From assembly GCA_011799875.1 (NCBI GenBank), contig CM022299.1:33996755-34060754 (forward strand): DNA of 64,000 bases, read 5' to 3'. Positions 44,719 to 62,353 of the stretch are shown here, one piece after another. Numbering within the stretch: position 1 is the first letter of the stretch; the number at the start of each line of letters is the position of its first letter. The position numbers and the translations under genes are program-made. The notes below the pieces were generated by a model. That model was not told the origin of the DNA, did not search any database, and worked only from the letters and a program-made list of their open reading frames with translations. Origin of the DNA: Thinopyrum elongatum (Eukaryota; Streptophyta; Magnoliopsida; Poales; Poaceae).

Positions 44719-47700
44719 ATGGCTTCGATTTGCCGGGTACTACCAGTCTTTCTTGTGGTGCTCGCAGCACTTGCCACCACCTCCAACTCCCACGGTGACG
44801 GTAAACTCACTCTCCGATGCCACCCAGACCAGGCTGCAAGCCTCCTCCAACTAAAGAAATCCTTCTTTTCCTTCCGTTACCGCAACCCCCTTGAGTCATG
44901 GCAGGATGGTACTGACTGTTGTCTTTGGGAAGGCGTCGGCTGCAGCAATTCCTCGGGCCATGTCACTGCTTTGGAACTCGGTGGGTGTGGCTTGTACAGT
45001 CAGGGCCTTGACCCTGCAATCTTCAACCTCGCCTCTCTCCAACTACTCTACCTTAGCATGAATAATTTTGGCTGGTACAACCTCCCAGCAAGTGGGTTTG
45101 AGAGGCTCGTCTTGCTTACTCACCTCAACCTCTCCAATTCAGACTTCCAAGGCCAGATACCTATTGCCATCGGCAAACTTGCCAACCTTGTCTCCTTGGA
45201 TCTTTCTGCCATCTATGTTTCCACTACTGAAGATTCTTTTAATGGCTATGATACCAGCATCCGTGATAGTACTAATGAACTCTGGCTGGAGGAAGCCAAC
45301 TTTCAGATTCTAGTTGGCAACCTCAACAATCTGAAAGAGCTCTACCTTGATCTCGTGAATATGTCTAGCAGCAGAGATTGGTGCCATACTCTTGCTAAAT
45401 CTCTTTCCCGTCTCCAAGTTCTTAGCTTGAGTTATTGTAAGCTCATCGGTCCTATTTGTCCGTCGCTCTCAAACCTCCACTACCTAACTGTGATCAACCT
45501 TCAAGGAAACTTTGATACATCTGCCGTTCCTTTTCCAGAGTTTCTCATGGATTTTCCCAATTTAAGTGTGCTCCAACTTGCTGAGACAAATCTCCAAGGG
45601 TGGTTTCCTCGTAGAACCTTCCAATCAAAAACACTACGGGTTGTTGATTTATCCGAGAATTATGATCTCTCAGGGCATATGCCTAATTTCTCCAATTCAA
45701 GTTCTTTAGAGACAATGATGCTAGACGGCACCAATTTCTCTTTCAGAAAACCAAGCTCTTTTAGCAATTTCAAGTCTTTGCAAACGTTAAGCCTTGATAT
45801 GAGTTTTGCCTCTGTGGAGCCTCAATCTTCACTTGGTATTCACGGGTCTTTACGGCATTTGGGACTCAGGCAGACGGACTCGACGGGCGATTTAGGACTA
45901 ACTTTATCAAGGATTGGAGACCTGCAGAATTTGCGAAGCTTAAAACTCTTTGGATGGAACTCCTCTCAGATATCTTTTTCTTCAGTTGCCAAACTCAAGA
46001 ACTTGAAAAGCCTATCAATCTATCGCTGCAGCTTCTCTCTTACATCTTTTTCTTCAGTTGCCAAACTTGAGAGGTTGAGCAGACTGTCAATCACTCACTG
46101 CAGCTTCACCAAGTCAGCACTATCAAATATTGGTAATCTAGAAAGCTTGACAAGCTTGGAAGTCTCTAATTGCTACTTTAATGGTCCAATACCATCTGCA
46201 ATTGGCAAGCTGACAAAGTTGAAAAGCTTGAATATCATCGAATTCATTTCTTAGGGCCAGTACCATCTTCAATTGGTGTTTCCAACAATATTGGTACTTC
46301 TTCTTACTCTCTTTTTTACCAATACCTTCTTCAGTTGGCAACCTGGGTAACTTAATAAGATTTGAAATCTCTGATTGTGTGTTTCAGGAAGGATGCCATC
46401 TGCAGTAGGCAATCTTAGTAACTTGGAGAGTTTGGAAATAATTGGATCTGAGTTTTCTGGACCAATACCCTATGCAGTTTGGCTACTCAAGAAGTTGACA
46501 TCACTACATATTCAAAATTCTGGCTTTTCTGGAAACATACCGAATTCAATATCTAATTTGACTCATTTAATTATCTTAGATCTTTCATTAAATGATCTCC
46601 ATGGTAAGGCTATAATCTGTTAATTCTTATATAAACTTATTTTGTTTGAAGGGTATCGCAATGACATGACATTGATATCACAAGATTCGTTGTAAAAAAT
46701 ATTCAATTGTGATTGTGATTTTGTATCATATAAACCACATAATAATGGAGTGATTTTTGGTCAATAGATTGTCTAAAAAAATATGCCTTATATTTGAACA
46801 TGCTTTACTCTGTGTTCAGGAAAACTTCCGGCATCTATTTTCACTATTCCAACATTGCAATGCCTAGATATTAGCTCAAACCAAATATCCGGCTCTATAC
46901 AAGACATCAACGCGACGTCTTCACACTTGGTATCAGTGGATCTAAGCAGAAATAACTTGATGGGAGATATTCCCAGGTCATTCTTTCAACTCACAAGTTT
47001 GGCCTATCTTGATATTGGCTGGAATAACTTGGTGGGTTCAGTGGATCTTTCCTCGTTTTGGAGGTTAGAAAATCTCGTTCATTTGGGGTCTTTCCAACAG
47101 CAATCTATCAGTCACGGAGATGGATGGAGAAGGTAACAACTCTGTGTGTACCTATCTCCCTCGAGTTACCAGGTTGGGATTAGCAAATTGCAATTTAACA
47201 CGATTCCCATGTTCATTGGCACCCCATAATCAAATGTCTTACTTGGACTTGTCATGCAATAGAATCAGTGGTGCTATTCCAAAGTGGATATGGGCAACGT
47301 GGAACAGTAGCCTTAGATATTTGAATATTTCACATAACATGTTCAGCATTATGCAACTTCCGTCTTATGTGCTCCCTTTCAACCGGTTGGAAACTCTTGA
47401 TCTTAGTTCCAACCAGCTTCAGGGCCATATTCCTATGCCTAGTCCGTCAGTAGTTTTCTTAAATTATTCAAACAACAATTTCTCTTCGGTGCTTCCAAAC
47501 TTCACTCTCTATCTAGGCCATGAGTTCAGAATTTATAAAAATAAGATTAGTGGACATTTACCAAATTCAGTTTGTGATTCAAGTATCCGTGTCCTTGACC
47601 TATCATTTAACAACTTCAGTGGGTTGATACCACCCTGTCTAATAGAAGATGGTTACATGAGCGCGTTGAGTTTGAGTGCGTTGAGTTTGCGGGAGAATCA

Positions 47701-48971
47701 ATTTGAAGGTGTGTTGCCTAACAACATCAAATACCAATGTATTCTTCACACATTAGACTTGAACAACAATAAGATTGAAGGCCAGCTTCCGAGGACACTT
47801 ACCAAGTGCTTGCAGTTGGAGTTCCTTGACTTTGGAAATAATCATATGGTATGTACTTTTCCATCTTGGTTGGGGATACTTCCCAGTCTACGGGTCCTTG
47901 TCATGAGATCCAACCGATTCTATGGCTCAATGGGTGGTGATCTTCACAGTGTTGACAAATCTGGAGAATATTTCTCTAGCTTGCAGATTCTCGATCTTGC
48001 CCAAGGTTTTGGCTACCGAGGGGCACTTTTTTCTCGTGGGTCACCGAGAAACTCGGTTACCGTGAAATTCCGAGCAAATTTCGGACGATTTTTTTTTATT
48101 TTTTTTAATCCGAACAAAATTCATCAAAAATCCATTCAAAAATCATTCAAATTCAAAATTTCGGAATTTTTCGCTTGGGAAGTTGATTTCTCGTGGGGTC
48201 CTGGGAAACGCGGTAACCGCCCGGTAACCGGTTTTCTCGGGTGGTACCCAAAACCATGATCTTGCCTCGAACAATTTCTCAGGCAATTTGAGTCCAAAAT
48301 GGTTTGAGGGGTTGAAATCAATGATGGCAGACTCCAATACCACAGGTGACATTGTCCAAGCTTTTAATGGGACACACTATCAAGATACTGTAGCTATAAC
48401 ATATAAAAGTATCTATAGGTCATTTGATAAGATCCTGACTACTTTGACCGTAATTGACCTGTCAAATAATTCATTTGAGGGAACCATTCCTGAATCACTT
48501 GGGAGACTTGTTTCACTACTTGCACTAAACATGTCAGGCAATGCCTTCACCGGCGATATTCCGCGGGAATTTGGCAGGATGAGTCAGCTAGAAGCACTAG
48601 ACCTGTCCCAGAACCAGCTTTCTGGTGATATTCCCGAGGCACTAACAAATCTCACCTTTCTTGGTTTCTTGAACTTGTCCAACAACCAGTTGGTGGGAAG
48701 GATACCTCGGTCAGGTCAATTTTTTGGGACGTTTCAAAACAGTTCATTTGAAGGGAATCTAGGTCTGTGTGGACTACCACTGTCCAACCCATGCGACATT
48801 CCACCCGCTTCTCCAAGTGTGGCGCATGGGGAGAAGTCCTCTCATGTGGACGTCATCTTGTTTCTCTTCGTTGGGCTGGGCTTTGGCATTGGATTTGCAG
48901 CTGCCATCCTCATGAGATGGGGTCGGATCGGCGAATGGTTTGTGAAATCTGCAAGAGCTTTGAGGACTTGA
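44719..48971 (+). pseudogene. RLP3: leucine-rich-repeat receptor-like protein pseudogene
   Basis: The start resembles RLP1 and RLP2 (signal peptide, LRCHPDQAASLLQLKKSF, DCCLWEGVGC). The first lesion is a one-base loss near 46243 that brings a TAG at 46252-46254 after 511 codons; a deletion removes part of the following repeat compared with RLP2. The 3' splice-like TTTCAG and one-base loss seen in RLP2 recur at 46382-46388. Exon pieces at 46388-46603 and from 46820 match RLP2 (intron GTAAGG...TTCAG). A second frameshift (extra G in 47085-47088) and a 256-bp MITE (48002-48257) break the last exon. A short in-frame duplication sits near 47663-47690. The 3' part (48288-48971) reads cleanly through island, Cys pair, membrane helix and KSARALRT. 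The last 85 residues differ from RLP1 at one position by my reading. It could at most yield a truncated secreted LRR protein. Confidence 0.9.
48002..48257. mobile_element. Mutator-type MITE in the last exon of RLP3
   Basis: A 256-bp insertion absent from RLP1 and RLP2, flanked by a perfect 9-bp duplication GATCTTGCC (47993-48001 and 48258-48266). Its ends carry inverted repeats around GGTTTTGGnTACC, and internal CTCGTGGG / GGTAACCG motifs also pair. It introduces a TGA just at its right end. Confidence 0.92.
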
Positions 48972-49176
48972 TCTGAACACTGGAGATTGCTTCAACCGTT
49001 GCTGCTAGTGATGAGTGTGCAGTGCTTTTTATGTATTATTATTAAGCCTTTGCTAGGTCCTATCCTCTGCAGTGTGTACTTATCTGTAATATATTGATTG
49101 GCCAAGCGGTTAAACATCTTGTAAAGTATCCCCTGTCATCTCCAGGTTTAGACGTCCTGTGTAGGTTTAACTTGGA

Positions 49177-52100
49177 TGTGACGCCCCTGACTCAATCGTG
49201 CACTAATCATACACGCAAAATGCACACGATCAAGCCTAAGGATTCACTTGAAGATATCACAACACAACTCTAGACACAAATTAAAATAATAAAAGCTTTA
49301 TGTTACAAGCCAGGGGCCTCGAGGGCTCGAATACATAAGCTCGCTTACAAGCGTCAGCGGAAGCATCAGATATCTGAGTACAGATATAAAAGAAAGACAG
49401 ATAGGCCTTTAAAAGGCAGGGTAAAACAAAGACTACGATCGAAAAGGCACAGGCCTCCTGCCTGGGACCCTCCGATCCTACTCCTGGTCGTCGGCAAGCT
49501 CGTAGTAGTAGCCACCCTTGGGGTAGAAGTGATGGACGTCGACACGGGCTTCTGTCTCCTGGGCTCCGTCGTCTAGTCACATCAATCGGGTATGGGGAAA
49601 AAGAGGAAGCAAAGCAACCGTGAGTACTCATCCGAAGTACTCAGCAAGCAAGGATCTACACTACATATGCAATATTATCAAAGAAAGGCTGTATATGTGG
49701 ACTGGGCTGCAGAAATGACAGAATAGAGAGAAGGCCTAGTCCTATCGAAGACTAGCATCTTCAGTGGTCTTGCAGCATTAGAATAGTGTAGATTAGCACA
49801 GTATAAAGTACTAGTAGTGTTATCGACCTCGCCCAGAGATCCTTCCTCGACTCCCTGCGAGAAAGCAATCCCAGAGCCATACTATCCATTTCTCATCACA
49901 AGTATCCAGTTCTAATTGTATCGATCGGGATACAACTCCGAGTGTCCGTTGCCGAGGATCCGGCTATTCGAATAGATGTTTTCTTCCCTGCAGGGGTGCA
50001 CCAACTTACCCACCACGCTCGCTTAACTCCGGCCGGGCACACTTTTTTGGGTCATGCCCGGCCTCGGCTAAACAACACGCCGCAGCCCTACCTAAAGCTC
50101 AGCAGAGAGGTCCCCGTCGGTCTATATCCTAAGCGCTCCGGGGTCTTGGACCCATCGCCCGTTGCACTCCGGATCGTTGCAAGCAGGGCGAATCTCAGTA
50201 CCACCACTACAGGATGGCGCCGGCCCAGCCGTGCCGCAATGCTGAACTGGACGTCTGACAGAGTTTTCGGCTAATGCATACGACGCAGAGTACCCATATT
50301 TATTCCCGCGTGATGGTTAGTGCTATCGGGCCAAAGGCCCACTCAGATCAAATATCCAAATCGTTAGTGTGTTGGTAGCGTGCGGTAACGAGCAGAGACT
50401 CACGATCGATGTGACCTCGTCACCCCGTCTCGAGGACTTGCGGCAAGGGCTAAGAATGCCCGGCCACGCCTCGTAATTATCTCTCGGGTACCCTCTAGGT
50501 CAACCCGACTTCCCATCACTCGCGGGTACCCCTCAGGGTCAACCCGCCTTTCCAAGTAACAGTTGTAAAGTCCAAGTATCCGTGTGTCCATAACATCAGG
50601 GGAATCTGAGGTATCACCCTCGTTGGATTCCTACTCGATGTATCCGTCAAGGTGAACTCGGAGGAATCACCCTCGATGGGTTCACACTTGAGGTGTTGCA
50701 CGACAGCGTCATTACCGGAAGTGGTGAAGGAGGAATCACCCTCGATGACCACGACTGAGTAACTACTCCACAGAGTTAACATCGGAAGTGCTTACGAGGT
50801 ATCACCCTCGGCACTCGATAGTAACGCTGCAGTGTCGTACAGATAAAAGGGGTGTGATGTGCGGTGCCGGGGCCTGATTGTCGAGTCTTCCGATAATCCA
50901 GCGGGGGCAACTGGGACAAGTGGGGTCACTGGGGTACACTAACCAGCCTATTCTAATCAGTTTAGGATAAGCAGGTAGGTATCAACAGCAGTTACAAAAA
51001 CAGGTTATGCATCAGAAATAGGATAAGCAGTAGCAGCAACAATTTCTAATGCAAGCATAAGAGAGAAAGAATAGGCGATTTCGGCATGTTCAAAGGGGGG
51101 GTGCTTGCTTGGAAGCTTTGCGGCAAAGGTCTGGTCGTCAGGGGTGTAGTCGATCTCCGGAGCTGTGTCGGTCTCAGGGACTACGTCGGTACCGGGATCT
51201 ACCGAGAGAGAAGAGGGGGAGGAAACAGATAAATACACCGCAAACATATGCAACACAGAGCATATCATGCTAACCTGCAGTGCAGTGTTGCCTAAAGACA
51301 TGTCTAAATCATTTTAGTTATTTTATGATTAAAGTTGGATTTATTAACCGGTATATATGCACTATTCATCTACAGGAAATGGCAAAAAGTTGCGGGTTCA
51401 CCTACTTAGAGGGTCCCGACACGGAAACAGATGGCACAGTTGGATTTGTAGGATTTTTCTGAGCAACTTTCATGTATAAAGTTTTTCCATCCGAGCTACG
51501 GATTATTTTCTATGATTTTTCAAGTATTCTAGCATTTTTTGAAACTAAGTCAATTAGAAAAATAACAGAAAACATTAAACTACGTCAGCCTGACGTCACT
51601 ATGATGTCAGCAAGTCAAACCGTCTGGTCCAGGTCAAACCTGACCTGCGGGACCCACCTGTCATAGACAGTGGGTTAACTAACTAACAGAGTAGTTAGGC
51701 TAGGTGGGGCCCTATGTCAGTGTCACTAATCAACTAATTAGATTAGGTTTTAATTAAATCGGTTTAATTAGTCAGATAACTGTGGGGGCCCTACTCGTCA
51801 GTGGCATGGGTGAGCAGTGCCCCCGCGTTGACCCGAGTCAACGCGGTCAAACGTGCGGCGGGGCCCACTAGCAGTGACACTGAGTGGGACCCAGGCCAGC
51901 CATGCTGGCGGCGGCGCCGGAGCTGCTCCGGCGAGCCTCCCGCGGCGGCGAACTCGCCAGAGGGCGTCGGAAAAAGCGCTACAGAGCGCCAAAGCGCGTG
52001 CTTTCTGGCGCGTTCGAACGGGCGTCGAGCGCCGTGCCAAATGGGAGACATGGCAGGGGCGGAGGTGGTCGGAAGAGGCGTCGGCGACGAGGTCAGCGGC

Positions 52101-53435
52101 GGCGCGGCTCCGTGTGAACATGGCCGCGCGGCTACGGTGGGTTTTCGCGCGCGCTTTCGTTCGCATTCGAGCGTGCGTGAAGCGCCGCATCCAACGCGGG
52201 TGGTCTCCGGACCGGAGGTGGCCGAAAACGACGACGACGATGACCGGAGCGGCGCCGGAGTTCGGGTGCCAGTGAACACGGCGATACAGCGCGCGACAGC
52301 TCGAGCTAGGGTGACGGTGATGATCTACACGCGCGTGTGAACTAGATGGACATGCGTGCGCGGGCGTTTGGTCACCGGATCATGGCCGGCGACGAGCTCG
52401 TGTGGCGGCGAGCTCGGGCATGTGGGGAACGGCGACAGCCGTGCGTTCTAGCGCGAGACGAAGGTTAGGAGAGGAGCTGGAGCTCACCGAGCGGTCACGA
52501 AAGACCCTTGGATGAACGTGAGCGCAGAGACGACGGCGAATCGACGGCGGCGGGTTGCGGTGGCCGGAGATGGGGACGGAGGGGATCCGGTGCTACGGTG
52601 CCTCCCAGCTCCAGCTGAGGCCACCAGGCGAAGGAGTCGACCCCGGCGGAGCTCGCAGACGGGGTCAGCGGGCATGGGGCCGCCGATGCCCGCGGAGACG
52701 TCGGAGCTGTGGCGGCGAAGGTGCTCGGTAGAGAGAGAGGGGAAGGAACCGAGCGCGAGGGAGGGAGAGAGTGAGGGTGATGCGGCTAGGGGGGAGGGCT
52801 CGGGGCGATCTTATCCCCTCGTCTGTCGGTGGGCGTCGTGGTGTCGCCTCCTCACCGGAGCGCGCGCGCGCGTCCACGGTGACGGCGACACGGGGAGGAG
52901 GGAGACGACGATGGGACTGTTGGGCTGGGCCTGCACACTGTGCACTAAGACCCAGCCAACAGTGGGCTTTCTCTTTTACTTATTTCTTTTCTGCCTTTTC
53001 TTTTTCAGATGTAGTTTTGCAATATTTTGAGCCACCAAATGACTTTGTAAAAATGTGAATCTCAGCCACATAAATACAATGCAATATTCTGCACTGCCAC
53101 AAAAAGTTTGGGCAATTTTGGAATTCATTTGGATTTTTTTCAAAAATGGAAAAGACATTTTTAGTGCTGTTTTGGCACTGTTTAAAATGCTTAGGCCCAT
53201 TTTGTGGTTGATGGTGATGTTGTTTTCCTTAACAACAAATGTTTTGGATTATTTGCTAGAGGGTGAACATTTTTCCAGCAACTTTTGAACAAATTCATTT
53301 TGCACTTGGAATTTAAATTGTTTTCAGAGAGGAATTTGAAATGAGATATTATCCAATATGATTAGGCTTTGTAAATCAAGGTGACTTGGCACTGATCATA
53401 ATGGATTACTGTAGTGTGATGCTGGGGATGTTACA
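49177..53435 (-). mobile_element. Solo LTR (4.26 kb) of a long-LTR retrotransposon
   Basis: Starts TGTGACGCCCC and ends GGGGATGTTACA, flanked by a 5-bp duplication TTGGA (49172-49176 and 53436-53440). RLP1's 3' flank has the unoccupied sequence AACTTGGAGGC. No second LTR, primer site or retroviral-type protein occurs inside, so it is a solo LTR left by LTR-LTR recombination. On the minus strand it begins TGTAACATCCCC, like the LARD-type LTR at 17453-22815, but the body differs. It contains a repeated GGAATCACCCTCGATG-like motif (50600-50810) and a GC-rich end (51790-52930) with shadow frames on both strands. Confidence 0.88.
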
Positions 53436-58775
<5,340 letters not shown>

Positions 58776-58785
58776 CGCCGTCCCT

Positions 58786-58829
58786 CTCCCCCTCCCCCTC
58801 CCTCTCCCTCTCCCTCTCCCTCCCTCCCT

Positions 58830-58862
<33 letters not shown>

Positions 58863-58863
58863 C
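58786..58863 (-). repeat. CT-rich microsatellite in the 5' leader of the AKR gene
   Basis: (CCCTCT)n, (CCCT)n and (CT)n on the plus strand, i.e. GA-rich on the sense strand, ending about 11 bp before the ATG at 58775. GA/CT tracts are common in plant 5' leaders and may affect expression; the length is probably polymorphic. Confidence 0.85.
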
Positions 58864-59650
58864 TGCGCGGCACCAGAAGGGGATTGGGGAGGAACGTTGG
58901 TAGGGCAGGGGCGGGCGCGGCAGCGGTGGGCAGGAGTGGGCTGCGGCCGGCGGGCGTCGCGGCGGGCAGCCGGTGGCTAGCGCGCTCCAAGTGTCCTGCC
59001 TGGGTTTCCGGTTCCCGCGGCCGTGACAGGACCGGCCTATTTTGGCATCTACGGAAGGAAGCGAAATGGAGATGCCTTTTTGTCCACGTCGTAGAGAAGG
59101 GGCATCTCCGGCAGACAGATCCTTTCATCATCACTAATAAAAATCAGATAGTGAAAAAGTTGGGCGAAAATCAGAAGATGCTCGCCGAGCACCTCCAAAG
59201 GCCCAGTTTGATGGCTTCAAATCACCTGTAAATTCGCATCATTGACAAAGAATGCGTTTGGTTATCTGCATCGTTTTTTTCCCTTTGCATACTTGTTCCA
59301 GTTGAGATTGGCTGAGCATATGCATGTTGATTGGTTGTCTGCATCCCCCTAGCCTATATGTGGCGAAGGGGAAAGCCTGTTGTTTGGTTGCGGACTTGTT
59401 TCAGAAAAAACACAAGTCCGGTTGTTTGGTTAAATACAGAACAATTGTGTGGTAACCTCCTCCTCGATGTGGTGAGGTTACTAGAGGCACACATGGACAA
59501 CTAAGAACTAAACTAGAGCAACAGAACAAACTTAAGCACAAACACAAGTCTTAACCACACATCACAAGTTTTAAACCAACATAGTACGATAAGTTTTAAA
59601 CACAACCCAAGTCTTAAACCAATAACCAACAAGGAACGGGCAACAGGAGC
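58864..59650 (-). other. Promoter side of the AKR gene and unassigned DNA
   Basis: GC-rich to about 59030, then mixed. 59250-59420 contains repeated TTGTTTGGTT / GGTTGTCTGCAT words like those of small grass transposons, but no clean ends. No gene recognised. Confidence 0.35.
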
Positions 59651-60160
59651 TCAGGCGGTCACGGCGAAGGCGTTGTCATGCTCCTTGCTCTTGTTGACCA
59701 CCTCCACGCCCTCGTCGTTGAAGACGATCACCTTCATGGTGTCGGGGGTCAGCAGCTTGAACGTCAGCATGTACCTGATCATGATCTGGTGAACAGCGGC
59801 GAAGGTGGCCTAACCCTGATCAAGGGTGACCTTCCCATCGACCACCCTCACCATGCCCCTCCATGTGCAGTCGGTGTTCGTCTTGAGCTTGAACTCTGCA
59901 GGGACGGCGGGGAAGTGCTTCATGAACTCTAGAGGCATTGGCAAACTCTCCAGCTTCGGAGCAAGGATAACCTTGCAGAAGTGGCTTGGTCCTGACTTCT
60001 CATGGCAGTGGCCATAGTTCCTTTGCTTGGGCTTCGGTGATCCTGCACCGGCACTTCGACCAATGGCGGCACGACCTCCTTGCCCTTCTCCAATGGTGAC
60101 AGGACCTCCTTGCCCTTGTCCATCTGCATTATGAACACCACACAGTTCAATGGTCATCAT
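59651..60160 (-). pseudogene. B3 DNA-binding-domain gene, pseudogene
   Basis: The minus-strand frame reads SHFCKVILAP, LESLPMP.EF.KHFP, NTDCTWRGMVRVVDGKVTLDQG, then a stop TAG (59812-59810) where Trp is usual. It continues in the same frame with ATFAAVHQ, YMLTFKLLTPDTMKVIVF and a C-terminal AFAVTA stop at 59653-59651. This is one B3 domain of the plant REM type, a nuclear DNA-binding fold. The N-terminal part (60160 to about 60000) is Gln/Gly-rich, without a convincing start; another frame there gives MDKGKEVLSPLEKGKE, suggesting a further frameshift. It is likely a dead member or fragment of a tandem B3 family. Confidence 0.8.
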
Positions 60161-60194
60161 TCATTCATATCGCCTAACGCAGGAATGCTTATTA

Positions 60195-60405
60195 GTGGCG
60201 GGCACAAAAAGGCCAGAAGTGGCGAGCCAGGCCCCCTGGGGCGCCCACCACAGACCTCTCGCCACTGATATAACCGCATCAGTGGCGGGAGCCCGCCCGC
60301 CACTGGTAGATAGTCTGCAGTGGCCGGCGCGTAGCCATGCCCGCCAGTGCTTGATGTTGAAGCACTGGCGGGTGTGTTTCAGCGCCCGCCACTGAAATTT
60401 TTGTC
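60195..60405. repeat. Inverted-repeat-rich element fragment
   Basis: Several copies of AGTGGCGGG / CCCGCCACT-type words in both orientations over about 210 bp, as in subterminal regions of some grass DNA transposons. It has no clear ends or target duplication. Confidence 0.4.
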
Positions 60406-60580
60406 ACACAAATTAAAAATTATGCAGTCACGGCAACGTTTTTGCTGCCATGACTGCGTTTTGCATGAAACTAAAATCATAAAATGCAGCATACGTTAAC
60501 CACTAGCTAATTGTTATCAAGCAATAATATTAGTACAATATCATATATATGTTAAACAACTCTCTAATGTTTAGTATTGC

Positions 60581-61308
60581 TGCGTTGGGATTTCCTCGAA
60601 GAGAAGAGGATGATGCAGTACAGTAGAGATAAGTATTTCCCTCAGTTAAGAACCAAGGTTATCAATCCAGTAGGAGAACCACGCAACTCCCCGTGAACAA
60701 CACCTACACACAAAATAACAAATACTTGCACCCAACGCAAACAAGGGGTTGTCAATCCCTTGGTGATTAATTGCAAGGATCAAATCTCGTAGTGATAGAT
60801 AGATAAACAAAAAAAAAGTAAATAAATTACAGCAATGTATTTTTAGATTTTAGTATATGATAAAGATAGACCCGGGGGCCATAGTTTTCACTAGAAGCTT
60901 CTCTCTTGAACATAGCATATGGTGAGCAAACAAATTACTGTTGGGCAATTGATAGAAAAGCGCATAGTTATGATGATATCCAAGGCAATGATCATGTATA
61001 TAGGCATCACGTCTGAGACAAGTAGACCGACTCCTGCCTGCATCTACTACTATTACTCCACACATCGACCGATATCCAGCATGCATCTAGAGTATTAAGT
61101 TAATAAAGAACGAAGTAACGCCTTAAGCAAGATGACATGATGTAGACAAAGTAAATCCAATCAATATGAATAAACCCCATCATTTTATCCTCAATGGCAA
61201 CGATACAAATACGTGGCATGTCGCTTTCTGTCACTAGGATTGAGCACCGCAAGATCGAACCCATCACAAAGCACCTCTCCCATTGCAAGATAAATCAATC
61301 TAGTTGGC
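60581..61308. repeat. LTR fragment interrupted by a Gypsy element
   Basis: Starts TGCGTTGGGATTTCC and contains blocks typical of Triticeae Gypsy LTRs (CAGTAGGAGAACCACG, GACCCGGGGGCCATAG, ATAGGCATCACGTC, CAGCATGCATCTAGAGTA). It is cut at 61308 by the element starting at 61309. Open frames inside it are not genes. Confidence 0.7.
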
Positions 61309-61781
61309 TGTCGGTGTCAAAACTGGCGGATCTCGGGTAGGGGGTCCCGAGTTGTGGATCTAGGATCAATGGGGAACAAGGGACGATGAACACAGTGTTT
61401 ACCCAGGTTCGGGCCCTCTCGAAGAGGTAAAACCCTACGTCCTGCTTGATTGTATTTGATGTATGATATGGTTACAGAACAGATCTACCTCGAGATCAGA
61501 TGAGCTAAACCCTAAGTCGATGAGATAATGAATGTAGCTCTAGCCCTAAAGACTAAAACCCTCCGGTTTTTATAAGCACCGGGAGGGTTAGGGTTACATG
61601 CGATAGGTTACAAGGAAGGAAAGATCCTGCCTAATCCTGGCTTCGAGGGCACACCACGACTCCGAAGATTCCTTATCCGGCCATGGATCCGTATTCTAAC
61701 TTGGCCTCATAGCAGCCCACCAATCCAGCCAAATCATAACAGGCCGGCAGCCTGAGGACCCCTCAATCCAGGACTCCCTCA
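61309..61781 (-). repeat. 3' LTR of the Gypsy element
   Basis: 473 bp bounded by TG and CA. It contains the blocks CAGGTTCGGGCCCTCT and AACCCTCCGG typical of this LTR group. Confidence 0.75.
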
Positions 61782-62353
61782 GTAGCCTCCGAACTTGCCT
61801 ACAACGCCAGGGCTTGTGTCCAGCATCCGCACACCTCGTGGTCTTTGGCTTGCGAGGCTAGTTCTTCATTGTGTCATGTACATGCTCAGAGTCAAGTAGT
61901 GTTCGGAATCTGAAGCGTCCATTTTACTTAGCTCCGAAGGCAAAAATCGTTCTAGTGTGAATAGTGCCCTCGTCTGACAACTTTTTTCTCTTTAATGAAG
62001 GGTCACGACCAGTCATAATGCCGAGCGGCTGGCAGTTCTCGATGCGCGGCTTGAGGCCGCCCCCCTATTGGCACGTCTCATTAAGGCAGAGATCGTGGCC
62101 CGTTTTTCTAGGGATGTGATCAATTATTTTGATTCCCCACATGCGCATAACGTTGCGAGAGTATTGGGAAGTGGAGAAGCCCACGGCGTGAAAGGAGGAA
62201 CCCTTGGCTCTTTCGTGGCCTATAAAGAGGGGGACTGCTACAGTTAGCATCCTACGCCTTCTTCCACCTCCCGATGCTGCTAGCGCAATCCTCCAGAGCT
62301 CCAGCGCCTTGTCTTTTTGCTTCGCGGCGAACCCCATCCTGCCCTCCCCAGCC

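Noticed and set aside
51790..52940. Several GC-rich frames (up to 179 codons) on both strands
   Set aside because: Inside the solo LTR; composition-driven and mutually overlapping, with no recognisable domain.
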